Shown piece by piece: positions 1 to 7,879 of a stretch of 31,733 nucleotides of DNA. The notes beneath the pieces are model-generated. The model searched no databases. It saw nothing but the letters and a program-made list of their open reading frames with translations, and was not told the DNA's origin. This DNA is from Pseudomonadota bacterium (GTDB lineage Bacteria > Pseudomonadota > Alphaproteobacteria > Caulobacterales > Caulobacteraceae). The stretch's first letter is position 1; each line of letters opens with the position of its first letter. The translations under genes and the position numbers were made by a program. The DNA lies in assembly GCA_023412655.1 (NCBI GenBank), contig JAEYNH010000094.1:1-31733 (forward strand). The letters are read 5' to 3'.

Positions 1-702
1 GGCCTGGGCATCGTCGGCCAGAGGGCCGAAAGGGCAGGCGAGGCAAGCCGCATAGCCGCCGCGCCAGCCGCCGCCTCCTACGAGGCCGTCGATCACACCG
101 AAGAGGTGCGGCTGGCCGACGGCTCCCGGCTGCTGCTGGCGGCCGGCGCGGCCGCGACGGTGAGCCTGGAGCCTGGACGGCGGCAGGTGGATCTGACCCG
201 CGGCCAAGCCTACTTCGACGTGGCGCCTGACCCCCAGCGGCGCTTCGTCGTCCGCGCCGCCGGCCAACAGATCGTCGCCTTGGGCACGCAGTTCGACGTC
301 CTGCTCCGGCCCGACGAGCTGCGGGTCATCCTGGTGGAGGGGCAGGTGGCGGTCGGCCCACCGGGCGCGACGGCCCCCATCCTGCTGTCGCCGGGGCAGC
401 AGCTCGTCCTGCGCGAGGGCCAGCCGCCGCGGGTCTCGCCCGCCGACGCCGGCGAGGTGCTGGTCCCGGAGGACCGGTATGTGGTGTTCGACGATGCTCC
501 ACTTGCCGAGGCGGTGGCCGAACTCAATCGCCATGGCCCCGGCCGACTGATCGTCCGCGATCCCGGGATCGCCGCCCTCAGGATCAGCGGCCGCTTCCGG
601 GCGGGCGACCCCGAACGTTTCGGACGTTCCCTGTCGCTGCTCCACCCGGTTCGGATCGAGCGCCGTGGGGCCGCCGAGTGGGAGATCGTGCCCCGGCGGT
701 GA
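1..702 (+). CDS. FecR-family anti-sigma/iron-signalling protein, 5' partial
   Basis: The reading frame is open from base 1 of the window, so the N-terminus is missing. The visible part starts within or just after the expected membrane segment (GLGIVG). It continues with the FecR-domain signature: 'HTEEVRLADGSRLLLAAGA', then a tract on turning the region into a repeated beta fold (DLTRGQAYFDVA, RRFVVRAAGQQIVALGTQFDV, VILVEGQVAV) and a C-terminal domain resembling the FecR C-terminal or secretin/TonB short domain (VFDDAPLAEAVAELNRHG). In this family the protein sits in the inner membrane, controls an ECF sigma factor and receives a signal from a TonB-dependent receptor; the sigma gene would be expected upstream, outside the window. 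No TonB receptor follows it here. The family call is strong; partner and signal are unknown. Confidence 0.88.
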   Translation, partial: GLGIVGQRAERAGEASRIAAAPAAASYEAVDHTEEVRLADGSRLLLAAGAAATVSLEPGRRQVDLTRGQAYFDVAPDPQRRFVVRAAGQQIVALGTQFDVLLRPDELRVILVEGQVAVGPPGATAPILLSPGQQLVLREGQPPRVSPADAGEVLVPEDRYVVFDDAPLAEAVAELNRHGPGRLIVRDPGIAALRISGRFRAGDPERFGRSLSLLHPVRIERRGAAEWEIVPRR

Positions 703-784
703 GGTCGATTTCCGCCGCCGTCTGATGCGGACTTTCGCGCCCCGCGCGACCTAGTTGCGGGATAGCTTTCTGGGCGCGTGCGAC

Positions 785-1225
785 ATGGACAGCGATACGA
801 GCGGAGCGGAGCTGCGTTTCGGGGCCTATCAACTGCTGCCGGAGGCGCGAATCCTACTGCGCCATGGACGGCCGGTGGAGATCGGCAGCCGTGCGTTCGA
901 CCTGCTCCACGTCCTGCTGCGATCACGGGGCGCCGTGGTGGAGCATGCGGACATCATCCGCGCCGTTTGGCCGACGACCACCGTGGAAGCCAGCAACCTT
1001 CGGGTCCAGGTGGCGCGCCTGAGGGCGGTCCTCGGTGAGGACGGCGGGCTGCTGAAGAGCATTCCGGGCCGTGGTTATCTTCTGGCTGCCGAGGCGGCGC
1101 CGGAGCGGCGACCGGTCGACCAACCGCTCGTCTCGGGGGAGGCTGAAGCGTTACTGACGCGGCTGAACTCGGTTCTGGATGAGCTGTGGGGCATCGCCTG
1201 CGACGCCCGAATGGCGGCGGATTAG
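785..1225 (+). CDS. Small winged-helix transcriptional regulator (OmpR/PhoB-type DNA-binding domain, no receiver)
   Basis: A 146-residue protein. Residues about 9-105 form an OmpR/PhoB-type winged helix: an N-terminal beta sheet (LRFGAYQLLPEARILL), SRAFDLLHVLLRSRG, the recognition region (VWPTTTVEASNLRVQVARLR) and the wing (IPGRGYLLAAEA). There is no receiver domain and no membrane segment, so it is not a classical response regulator. The ATG at 785 is preferred; an in-frame TTG at 755 would add ten residues without obvious homology. The roughly 40-residue tail after the wing is helical and of unknown role. It is a close paralogue of the regulator at 7880-8470. Its stop overlaps by 4 bp the end of the convergent TPR gene. 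The target is unknown; autoregulation or control of a neighbour is possible. Confidence 0.85.
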   Translation: MDSDTSGAELRFGAYQLLPEARILLRHGRPVEIGSRAFDLLHVLLRSRGAVVEHADIIRAVWPTTTVEASNLRVQVARLRAVLGEDGGLLKSIPGRGYLLAAEAAPERRPVDQPLVSGEAEALLTRLNSVLDELWGIACDARMAAD

Positions 1226-2466
1226 GCCCCCCGCCCACGGCGCCGGGTCAGGTGTTCGCGGGCAAGCCTCTGGGCCTCCCTGATCGCCGAGGCCCAGTCG
1301 CCGGGCCGCGTCTGGCGCACGAGCTGGATGGACTCGTACCAGGGCGAGCGCGCGGCGCCGCGCATCCAGCGCCAGTCGAGGCCCTCGGCGGGGAGGAGGA
1401 CGAGGCAGGGCGCGCCGCAGGCGCCGGCCATGTGCGCCCAGGAGGTGTCCACCGTGACCAGCAGGTCCAGCCCCGCGACCAGCTCAAGGCTGGCCGCCGT
1501 GTCGGCGGCCGGTTCCAGTGCGAGGGCTCCGGGAAACGCCGCTTGCAGGCTGTCGTCGTGGATCGAGCGGCGCAGGTCGTTCGGGTGCCGCGGATTGCCC
1601 CGCGCCACGATCCCCACGCCGCCGCCGCCGCCGCCGCGCCAGGCGGGCGCGAGGTAGGGGGCGCCGGAGAGGGCCTCGGGGGTCACGCCGAGGCGGTGGG
1701 GCAACGAGCCCAGCATGACCCAATAGTCGTGGGGTTCCATCTCGATGTTTCCGGATCGGCCCGTGACCTTGTCCGCCAACTGGCCCAGCAGCCGGACGTT
1801 ATTGGGAGCGACCGCCAAGGTGACTCGAGCGCCCATCCGCCGAAGAGGCGCGAGGAAGCGTGAAAACTGGATCTCATCCCCCAGGCCCTGTTCACCCCAG
1901 ACGAGGATCGAGCGCCCCTGGAGGCGCTCGCCCCTCCACTCGGGATAGGCCAGTCCGCGGCAGGGGGATTCCGCGCGCGACGGACGGTGCTCGTAGTTCT
2001 CGAACCCCTCTGCGAGCCGACCTTCCAGCAACTGGCCGAGCGCCAGCTCGTAGCGGTAGCGCCCCTGCTGCGGCTCGAGCGCGATCGCCTGCCGCAGCAG
2101 TGGCTCGGCGGCCTCGGGACGCTGCAGCTTGACCAGTTCGGCCCCCATCGCCCCCAACAGGTATGCGTTCGGGGCGGTGAGGGCTTGGGCGCGGCGGAAG
2201 AGGGCGAGGGCTTCCTCGGAGCGCGCCTGGCGCTTGCGGATCGTGCCCAGGTTCGCGGCGGCCCGCCAGTCGACGTCCGCGGCCGCCAGCGGCTCCAGCA
2301 GGGCGGACGCGCCATCCAGGTCGCCCGCAGCGAAGCGCCTGATGGCGTGATCGATCACATCCTTGGTCACTGTGGCCGTTTGCCACAGGACGTCCGCCGC
2401 GACCACGTCCCGGCTTCGGCGCTGTGCGGTTCTGGCCTGGAAAACCTGTGTGATCCGGGTTGCCAC
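1222..2466 (-). CDS. TPR protein with GT9-like glycosyltransferase C-terminal domain
   Basis: A 414-residue protein. The N-terminal half holds TPR-type helices (AGDLDGASALLEPLAAADV, RSEEALALFRRAQAL, RPEAAEPLLRQAIALEP, GRLAEGFENYEHR). The C-terminal half is the glycosyltransferase-like fold common in TPR-GT proteins: ILVWGEQGLGDEIQFSRF, then VTVDTSWAHMAGACGAPCLVLL and DWRWM, ending with PWYESIQLVRQ. Such proteins are thought to glycosylate surface or flagellar proteins or polysaccharide, but no substrate can be read here. The longest start is the GTG at 2466; a GTG at 2370 (VTKDVIDHAIRRF) would begin right at the TPR region and is also possible. It is divergent from the regulator at 2496. It has the same architecture as the gene at 10628-12400. 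Confidence 0.82.
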   Translation of the reverse strand: MATRITQVFQARTAQRRSRDVVAADVLWQTATVTKDVIDHAIRRFAAGDLDGASALLEPLAAADVDWRAAANLGTIRKRQARSEEALALFRRAQALTAPNAYLLGAMGAELVKLQRPEAAEPLLRQAIALEPQQGRYRYELALGQLLEGRLAEGFENYEHRPSRAESPCRGLAYPEWRGERLQGRSILVWGEQGLGDEIQFSRFLAPLRRMGARVTLAVAPNNVRLLGQLADKVTGRSGNIEMEPHDYWVMLGSLPHRLGVTPEALSGAPYLAPAWRGGGGGGVGIVARGNPRHPNDLRRSIHDDSLQAAFPGALALEPAADTAASLELVAGLDLLVTVDTSWAHMAGACGAPCLVLLPAEGLDWRWMRGAARSPWYESIQLVRQTRPGDWASAIREAQRLAREHLTRRRGRGA

Positions 2467-2495
2467 GGCCGGGGCCCGTGCAACACAGTTCGCAA

Positions 2496-3440
2496 ATGAG
2501 GGCGTATGAGAGCGTCGAGTCGCACGATCACGATTGGGAACGTCCCTGGCGGTTGATGCGCGTGGCGCTCATCTACCTGCTTGACGTGATCGAGGTGGCT
2601 CGGGACGAGGTAGACGGTGGGCTGGACCCGCTGGTGATCTCTCTGGTGTCGACCGCCTGCGTGGCGCCGGTCACGCAAGACCCCCGTCTGCAAAGGGCGT
2701 ACGCCACCCTCGACGCGCCGCCCCCCGACGACCTGCGCCGGCCGATCACGATCAACGCCATCGCCGGATCCCTGGGCCTGCCGTTCGAGACCGTCCGGCG
2801 CACGGTGCACAGGCTGGCCGAACGGAACCTGGTGGAGATCACGCCCAGGGGCGTGGTCCAGTCGGAAGCCGCGGTGCTCGACGAGAGCTATGTGCGGCTG
2901 GCTGGCGCCCGATATGACCGGACACGCCGGCTGTACGCGGACCTTCGCGCCCTAGGTGTGGCCCTTCCAGGCCCCGACGATCCGGAGCCGCTGGCTGGCC
3001 CGCCGGTGCGGATCGTCAACCGTCTGATCGGTGAGTACACCCTGCGCATGGTCGAGCGCCTTATGCGCTGGACCGGCGAGCCTCTCCGGGGGCTGATGCT
3101 GCTGGAGATCGCCCGGGCCAGCGCCGATCATCTCGACCTCCAGGCCTTCTCCGGACCCGAGCCCATCTCCGACGCCCAGCGGCGGGCTGTGCGGATCAGC
3201 GAAGTTGCGCGCCGACTGAAACTGCCCAACGAGACGGTTCGCCGGCATTTGCAGGCCCTTGAGGCCGACGGGCTGCTGAAACGCCGGCCTCAAGGCTACT
3301 TCATCAGCGCCGCCAAGCTGGGCGGCGATGACGCTCGGGAGGCCACGGTGGGCGCGCTCCAGGACTTCCGCCGTTTCGCTGAAAAGCTGGGTCAGCTGGG
3401 CGTGCTCGCCTGGTGGGACGATGAGGCCCGCCGCGTCTGA
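2496..3440 (+). CDS. Transcriptional regulator with two tandem winged-helix domains
   Basis: A 314-residue protein counted from the ATG at 2496; the upstream extension to 2460 is proline-rich and lies in the intergenic space, so it is not used. Two similar winged-helix modules are visible. One is at about residues 83-122 (ITINAIAGSLGLPFETVRR, then RLAERNLVEITPRGVV). The second is near residues 243-290 (VRISEVARRLKLPNETVRR, then LEADGLLKRRPQGYFIS). The shared core L-x-L-P-x-E-T-V-R-R suggests internal duplication. The linker between them is helical, with no recognised ligand domain. It starts 29 bp from the divergent TPR/GT gene, so their promoters must overlap. The DNA-binding role is well supported; targets are unknown. 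Confidence 0.8.
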   Translation: MRAYESVESHDHDWERPWRLMRVALIYLLDVIEVARDEVDGGLDPLVISLVSTACVAPVTQDPRLQRAYATLDAPPPDDLRRPITINAIAGSLGLPFETVRRTVHRLAERNLVEITPRGVVQSEAAVLDESYVRLAGARYDRTRRLYADLRALGVALPGPDDPEPLAGPPVRIVNRLIGEYTLRMVERLMRWTGEPLRGLMLLEIARASADHLDLQAFSGPEPISDAQRRAVRISEVARRLKLPNETVRRHLQALEADGLLKRRPQGYFISAAKLGGDDAREATVGALQDFRRFAEKLGQLGVLAWWDDEARRV

Positions 3441-3565
3441 GCGGCGCGCGCCGACCGAATGGCTGCGTCTATTCCCTCTCGAACGGCGCAAGCTGCGATT
3501 TTGTCGAACCCGGCGCGCCTCGTTCGTCATCTCCATGCGGCGTGGCGCCGTGAGGAGCGACAAAC

Positions 3566-4252
3566 ATGAGGCGGATCATTGTCAGCGAGTTCATGAGCCT
3601 GGATGGCGTAATCCAGGCCCCGGGAGGTCCCGACGAGGACCCCACAGGCGGCTTTGCCCTGGGCGGCTGGACGGCGCCATATTTCGACGAGATGATGGCC
3701 AGGGTGGTGGGCGAGGTGTTCGACGGCCCCTTCGACCTTGTGCTCGGCCGCAAGACCTTCGACATCTTCGCCGCTCACTGGCCCTTCGTCCCCACCACTC
3801 CGGAAGCCACAGGCTACGACCCCGCGTTCGCAGCAGTGGCCGAGGCGTTCAACGGGGCGACCAAGTACGTCGCCAGCCGCTCCGAGCCGGTCCTGCCCTG
3901 GACGAACAGCGTCTGGCTCGGCCCGGATCCGGTCGCGTCGCTCACGGCGCTGAAGGCGAGCGGCGGCGCCCACCTGATCGTCCAGGGCTCGGGCGATTTC
4001 CTGCAGGCGCTGCTGGCCGCCGATCTCGTCGATGAGCTGAACCTGTTCCTCTATCCGGTTGTGCTCGGCCAGGGGAAAAGCCTGTTTGCGCAAGGGGCTC
4101 GCCCCGCCCGCTTTGACTTGGTGGCCAGCCGAGCTTCGCCGAAAGGGGTGTTGATCACCAGGTTCCGGCGGGCCGGCGCGCTTGAGACTGGATCGTTCGC
4201 GTTGGAGGAGCCGACCGCCCTTGAGCTCGAGCGTCGGCTCACCCTGACCTGA
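3566..4252 (+). CDS. Dihydrofolate reductase-fold (RibD C-terminal-like) family protein
   Basis: A 228-residue protein of the RibD_C/DHFR-like family. It opens with the typical strand and substrate loop (MRRIIVSEFMSLDGVIQAP) and has the family helix and loop LVLGRKTFDIFAAHWPF. It ends with the nucleotide-binding half (HLIVQGSGDFLQALLAADLVDELNLF and PVVLGQGKSLF). Members bind NADPH, but most stand-alone ones (YyaP/YwjB type) have no assigned substrate, so no reaction is claimed. The start is supported by GAGG about 10 bases upstream (GTGAGGAGCGACAAAC before ATG). It is a soluble cytoplasmic protein with no signal peptide. It converges with the LysR gene and stands 125 bp after the tandem-HTH regulator, so it may or may not be its target. 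Confidence 0.88.
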   Translation: MRRIIVSEFMSLDGVIQAPGGPDEDPTGGFALGGWTAPYFDEMMARVVGEVFDGPFDLVLGRKTFDIFAAHWPFVPTTPEATGYDPAFAAVAEAFNGATKYVASRSEPVLPWTNSVWLGPDPVASLTALKASGGAHLIVQGSGDFLQALLAADLVDELNLFLYPVVLGQGKSLFAQGARPARFDLVASRASPKGVLITRFRRAGALETGSFALEEPTALELERRLTLT

Positions 4253-4274
4253 TCCACGCGCCACGGCGGGAGCG

Positions 4275-5207
4275 TCAGCCAGCTTGGATCTGCGGCGGCT
4301 CCATGGTCCAGGCCGGCAGCCGCGCTTGCGCCGCCAGGAAATCCACCAAGGCGCGCACGCGAGCGGGGAGGGGCCCCTTCTGGCCGAGGTAGATGGCGTT
4401 GATCTCCTCCAGGTCCCCGGGATTGAAAGCCTCGAGCACGGGCATCAACCGGCCAGCTTCGATATCGTCCCGGACGTGGAACAGCCCCAGGCGTGCGATG
4501 CCGGCGCCGCCCACGGCGAGCGCCCGGGCGGTCTCGCCGTCGCCCGCCCGCGCCGCTATGGGTGGAAGGATGCTCTCGACCTGGCCGCCCGCCAGGAAGG
4601 GCCAGGCGCCGACGCTGCGGCGAAAGCTCCAGCCGATGCCGGCGTGCTGCGCGAGGTCGGCAGGCTCCCGCGGCACGCCCCGGCGCGCCAGGTATTCGGG
4701 AGAGGCGACCACCACCATCCGGCTTGCCCCCAGCCGGCGAGCCACCAGGCTGGAGTCGCGCAGCGGGCCGACCCGCACGGCGATGTCGGCCCGTTCCTCC
4801 ATCAGGTCGACCACGGTGTCCGACAGGACAAGGTCGACAGTCACTTCAGGGTAGGCGGCCAGGAAGCGCGGCAGGAGAGGGGCCAGATAGAGGCGGCCGA
4901 ACGGGACGTTGCAGTTCACCCGCAGATGCCCCCGCGGGGCGGCGCCGGCGGCGGCTTCCCGTTCGGCCTCGGCGATGTCCGACAGGATGCGAACGGCCCG
5001 GTCATAGAAGGCCTCGCCCTCCGGGGTGAGTTGCAGCCGCCGGGTTGAGCGGTTCACCAGCCGCGCCCCCAGCCGGGCCTCTAGGCGGGATACCAGCTTG
5101 CTGACGCCGGAGGGCGAGAGGCCGAATTCCCGCGCGGCGGCCGAGAACCCGCCTAGGTCGATGACGCGGGTGAAGACCTCCATCTCCCCGGTTCGGTTGA
5201 GGCTCAT
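4275..5207 (-). CDS. LysR-family transcriptional regulator
   Basis: A 310-residue protein counted from the ATG at 5207. Residues 1-65 are the LysR helix-turn-helix (GEMEVFTRVIDLGGFSAAAREFGLSPSGVSKLVSRLEARLGARLVNRSTRRLQLT is the region; key elements are FSAAAREFGLSPSGVSK and the R-L-E-x-x-L-G turn). The rest is a periplasmic-binding-protein-like effector domain (RGHLRVNCNVPFG, DIAVRVGPLRDSSLVARRL). This is the subgroup that often controls an adjacent divergent oxidoreductase. A longer frame starts at 5255, but it would place the 19-bp palindrome at 5217-5235 inside the coding region and adds residues without similarity, so 5207 is preferred. The aldo/keto reductase at 5396 runs divergently and is the natural target. 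The inducer is unknown. Confidence 0.92.
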   Translation of the reverse strand: MSLNRTGEMEVFTRVIDLGGFSAAAREFGLSPSGVSKLVSRLEARLGARLVNRSTRRLQLTPEGEAFYDRAVRILSDIAEAEREAAAGAAPRGHLRVNCNVPFGRLYLAPLLPRFLAAYPEVTVDLVLSDTVVDLMEERADIAVRVGPLRDSSLVARRLGASRMVVVASPEYLARRGVPREPADLAQHAGIGWSFRRSVGAWPFLAGGQVESILPPIAARAGDGETARALAVGGAGIARLGLFHVRDDIEAGRLMPVLEAFNPGDLEEINAIYLGQKGPLPARVRALVDFLAAQARLPAWTMEPPQIQAG

Positions 5208-5216
5208 GCGGCTCAC

Positions 5217-5235
5217 TTGTGACGGTGTTTCACAA
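5217..5235. promoter_or_regulatory. Candidate LysR operator, palindrome TTGTGA-N7-TCACAA
   Basis: A perfect 6-bp inverted repeat separated by 7 bases, TTGTGACGGTGTTTCACAA. It lies 10-28 bases upstream of the chosen LysR start and in the spacer divergent from the aldo/keto reductase. It contains the T-N11-A arrangement typical of LysR boxes. This is inferred as the autoregulatory and activation site; no footprint evidence exists here. Confidence 0.55.
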
Positions 5236-5395
5236 ATGAATGGAGTGAGGCGCATCTAATTCAACCCCCTAGCTCACGCCATCTGGTCTTCGCAGCAAAG
5301 AAGCGGAGCCGTTCGTGCCCATCACCTCCTTGCCCTCGTCGCCTGAACCCTCGGGATCGGCGTCACCGAGTTCGCCATCAGCACCGGAGACATCC

Positions 5396-6445
5396 ATGGA
5401 ACACCGTCCCCTCGGCGCATCGGGGCTGAAGGCCCCCGTCCTCAGCTTCGGCACTGGCACCTTCGGCGGACAGGGACCGCTGTTCGCCGCCTGGGGCGAC
5501 AGCGACGAACGCCAGGCCCGCTCGCTGATCGATATCTGCCTCGAGGCCGGCGTGAACCTGTTCGACACCGCTGACGTCTATTCCAACGGCCTGGCCGAGT
5601 CGCGCCTGGGCGCCGCCATCAGAGGCCGCCGGGACAAGGTGCTGATTTCCACGAAGACCGGCCTGCCGATGGGCGATGGGCCGGGCGATTGGGGCGCCTC
5701 GCGCACGCGCCTGATCGGCGCCGTGGAGGCCTCGCTGAAGCGGCTGGGTTCCGACTACATCGACCTCTTGCAGCTGCACGCCTTCGACGCCACCACCCCG
5801 GTCGAAGAGGTGGCCGGGACGCTCGATCAGCTGATCCGCGCCGGCAAGGTGCGCTATGTCGGGGCCTCGAACTTCGCCGGCTGGCAGTTGATGAAATCGC
5901 TGGCGGTGGCGGACCGGCATGCCTGGCCGCGCCATGTGGCCCATCAGGTCTACTATTCCCTTCTCGGCCGCGACTACGAATGGGAGCTGATGCCCCTGGG
6001 CCGCGACCAGGGCGTCGGGGCATTGGTCTGGAGTCCCCTGGCCTGGGGCCGTCTGACGGGACGAATCCGCCGCGGCCAGCCATGGCCGGCGCAAAGTCGG
6101 CTCCACGAGACGGCCCAGTGGGGGCCGCCGGTGGACGAGGAGCGCCTCTACGATGTCGTCGACGTCCTCGACCAGGTGGCGGAAGAGACCGGACGCACCG
6201 TGCCGCAGGTGGCGATCGCCTGGCTCCTTACCCGTCCGACGGTCACCTCGGTCATCCTGGGCGCGCGAAACGAGGCCCAGTTGCGCGACAACCTGGGGGC
6301 CGTGGGCTGGTCGCTGACGCCGGATCAGCTGGCGCGCCTTGACCGGGTGAGCGACGTGATGCCGCCGTATCCTTACTACCCCTATCGAACGCAGGAGGGC
6401 TTCGCGCGACTGGCCGGACGGCCCGAACGCCAGGGCCCGCCTTGA
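5396..6445 (+). CDS. Aldo/keto reductase
   Basis: A 349-residue NADPH-dependent aldo/keto reductase of the bacterial (beta/alpha)8 barrel type. The catalytic tetrad is visible: Asp57 and Tyr62 in FDTADVY, Lys87 in KVLISTK, and His128 in LQLHAFD. The cofactor end is VTSVILGARNEAQLRDNLGA. The ATG at 5396 (MEHRPLGASGLKAPVLSFG) gives the canonical N-terminus; the frame extends to 5315, but that extra stretch is Ser/Pro-rich and without homology. It is divergent from the LysR gene and probably regulated by it. The natural substrate (aldehyde, ketone or sugar) cannot be told. It is cytoplasmic and has all key residues. Confidence 0.93.
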   Translation: MEHRPLGASGLKAPVLSFGTGTFGGQGPLFAAWGDSDERQARSLIDICLEAGVNLFDTADVYSNGLAESRLGAAIRGRRDKVLISTKTGLPMGDGPGDWGASRTRLIGAVEASLKRLGSDYIDLLQLHAFDATTPVEEVAGTLDQLIRAGKVRYVGASNFAGWQLMKSLAVADRHAWPRHVAHQVYYSLLGRDYEWELMPLGRDQGVGALVWSPLAWGRLTGRIRRGQPWPAQSRLHETAQWGPPVDEERLYDVVDVLDQVAEETGRTVPQVAIAWLLTRPTVTSVILGARNEAQLRDNLGAVGWSLTPDQLARLDRVSDVMPPYPYYPYRTQEGFARLAGRPERQGPP

Positions 6446-6449
6446 TAAA

Positions 6450-6490
6450 GGCCGCGCCGGCTGCGCCGCCAGCGGTTCAGGCGCGCGGCC
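6450..6490 (+). terminator. Possible hairpin terminator after the aldo/keto reductase gene
   Basis: The arms GGCCGCGC (6450-6457) and GCGCGGCC (6483-6490) are exact reverse complements, with a smaller GCTG/CAGC hairpin between them. It lies 5 bases after the stop. No U-run follows, so it could be a factor-dependent terminator or a chance GC-rich pairing. Confidence 0.3.
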
Positions 6491-6518
6491 GCGGCCAGGG
6501 GCGGCTAGCAGACCCTCC

Positions 6519-7292
6519 ATGTCGGATAACCTGCGCCATGGGCTGTCGGAGGACGACGCCCCGATCCTGCTGGTCCACGGTCTGATCGGAACGCTCGAAG
6601 ACCTGGTGGCGGAATTCGAGAGGGCGGGCGTTCGCGCTTACGCCCCCGATCTGCTGGGCTACGGCGCCTACGCCCAGGTCGCCGCCGATGGCATCCAACT
6701 GCACGGTCAGGTCGCGCACCTGAAACGCTGGCTGGATGAGCGCGGGATTTCCCGGGTGCGCCTAGTCGGCCATTCGGTGGGCGGCGCCATCGCCATGCTG
6801 TTCGCCCGGGCGCACCCGGAGCGGGTGGTCTCCATCGTGAATGTGGAAGGGAATTTCTCCCTCGCAGACGCCTTCTGGTCTGGGCAGGTGGCGCGCATGT
6901 CGGCTCAAGAAGCGGAAGTGATGCTGCACGGCTTCCGCGCTGATCCGGCCGGGTGGCTGGCCCGCTCGGGCGTTGCACCCGACACCGGCCGGCTCGAAGC
7001 GGCCTCGCGCCTGCTGTCGGCCCAGCCGGCCGCGACCCTGCAGGCGACGGCCCGCTCGGTGCTCGAAGTCACCGGCTCCTCGTCCTACGAAGCGGACCTT
7101 CGCGCGGTCTTCGCCGCAGGGGCTCCCGTGCTGCTGGTGGCGGGCGAGCGATCGCGGGGCGGCTGGAGCGTGCCGGAGTGGGCGACGGCCGCGGCTGCGG
7201 GCGAGCGCGTCCTGGCGGGCGGCCACCTGCTGATGCTCGAGGATCCGGCTGGTTTCGTCCGCTCGGTCGCTGACTTCCCCGCGCTCAGCTAG
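6519..7292 (+). CDS. Alpha/beta-fold hydrolase
   Basis: A 257-residue single-domain alpha/beta hydrolase. It shows the oxyanion strand (PILLVHGLIGTLEDL), the tract before the nucleophile elbow (YAPDLLGYG), the elbow GHSVGG with Ser86, and the C-terminal catalytic His in LAGGHLLMLEDPAGF. There is no signal peptide, so it is likely cytoplasmic. The acid residue is probably in the VLLVAGERSRGG segment but cannot be fixed by eye. The substrate could be an ester, lactone or haloalkane; nothing in the sequence decides. It follows the aldo/keto reductase by 73 bp on the same strand and converges with the GNAT gene, with only 6 bp between the stops. Confidence 0.88.
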   Translation: MSDNLRHGLSEDDAPILLVHGLIGTLEDLVAEFERAGVRAYAPDLLGYGAYAQVAADGIQLHGQVAHLKRWLDERGISRVRLVGHSVGGAIAMLFARAHPERVVSIVNVEGNFSLADAFWSGQVARMSAQEAEVMLHGFRADPAGWLARSGVAPDTGRLEAASRLLSAQPAATLQATARSVLEVTGSSSYEADLRAVFAAGAPVLLVAGERSRGGWSVPEWATAAAAGERVLAGGHLLMLEDPAGFVRSVADFPALS

Positions 7293-7298
7293 GCGCGC

Positions 7299-7790
7299 TC
7301 AGCGGAGCGGTTTGACAAGCCGCAGGATGTCGCGGCCGAAGCCAGCGGCCTCGTAGATGTCGGCCGCACGGTGGTTGGTTGCAAACACCGAGATGGTCAG
7401 CCAGTCGAACTGAAGCCCGTGCGCCCAGTCCTCGGCTGCCGCAAGAAGGCGGCGGCCGATGCCGCGGCCCTCGAAGCCCTCGGCCACCACCACGTCCGAG
7501 ACATGTCCGTGCCGGGTGGGGCGGTACTGGTCCTTGAGGCTGTGCAGATGGATGAAGCCGACGACCTCGTCGTCCACGGTCGCCACCAGAATGATCGGAT
7601 CCGCCCCCGTGGAGCGCAGCGCGGCGCGCAGCCGTCGCTGGTCGGCGCGGATCATCGCTTCGGGGTCGCGCCAGGGTGGCGGCCCGAAGGCGACGAGCCG
7701 CCGCGCCAGAACCGTGACCGTGGGCGCATCGTCCGGCGTCCCCCGCCGAAGCGTTACCGCCTTCTCCATCTGTCCACCGTCTCCACTCAT
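7299..7790 (-). CDS. GNAT-family N-acetyltransferase
   Basis: A 163-residue GCN5-related acetyltransferase. The acetyl-CoA-binding motif A is clear (HVSDVVVAEGFEGRGIGRRLLAAAEDWA, with the core Q/R-x-x-G-x-G/A as EGRGIGRRL). It is followed by motif B (FDWLTISVFATNHRAADIYEAAGF). The acceptor is not identifiable. The ATG at 7790 is used; an in-frame ATG at 7769, with GGTGGA before it, is an alternative that trims seven residues. It stands upstream of, and on the same strand as, the winged-helix gene's 3' end with 89 bp between, so the two are probably not co-transcribed from this gene. Confidence 0.9.
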   Translation of the reverse strand: MSGDGGQMEKAVTLRRGTPDDAPTVTVLARRLVAFGPPPWRDPEAMIRADQRRLRAALRSTGADPIILVATVDDEVVGFIHLHSLKDQYRPTRHGHVSDVVVAEGFEGRGIGRRLLAAAEDWAHGLQFDWLTISVFATNHRAADIYEAAGFGRDILRLVKPLR

Positions 7791-7879
7791 GCGCGTCTAA
7801 TGGCGAACATGCCCCTGCCGGCCTTACGGAGCGCACCTGGACGGCTGGCGGCGAACGCATGATCTTCGGGGGCGTCGGT

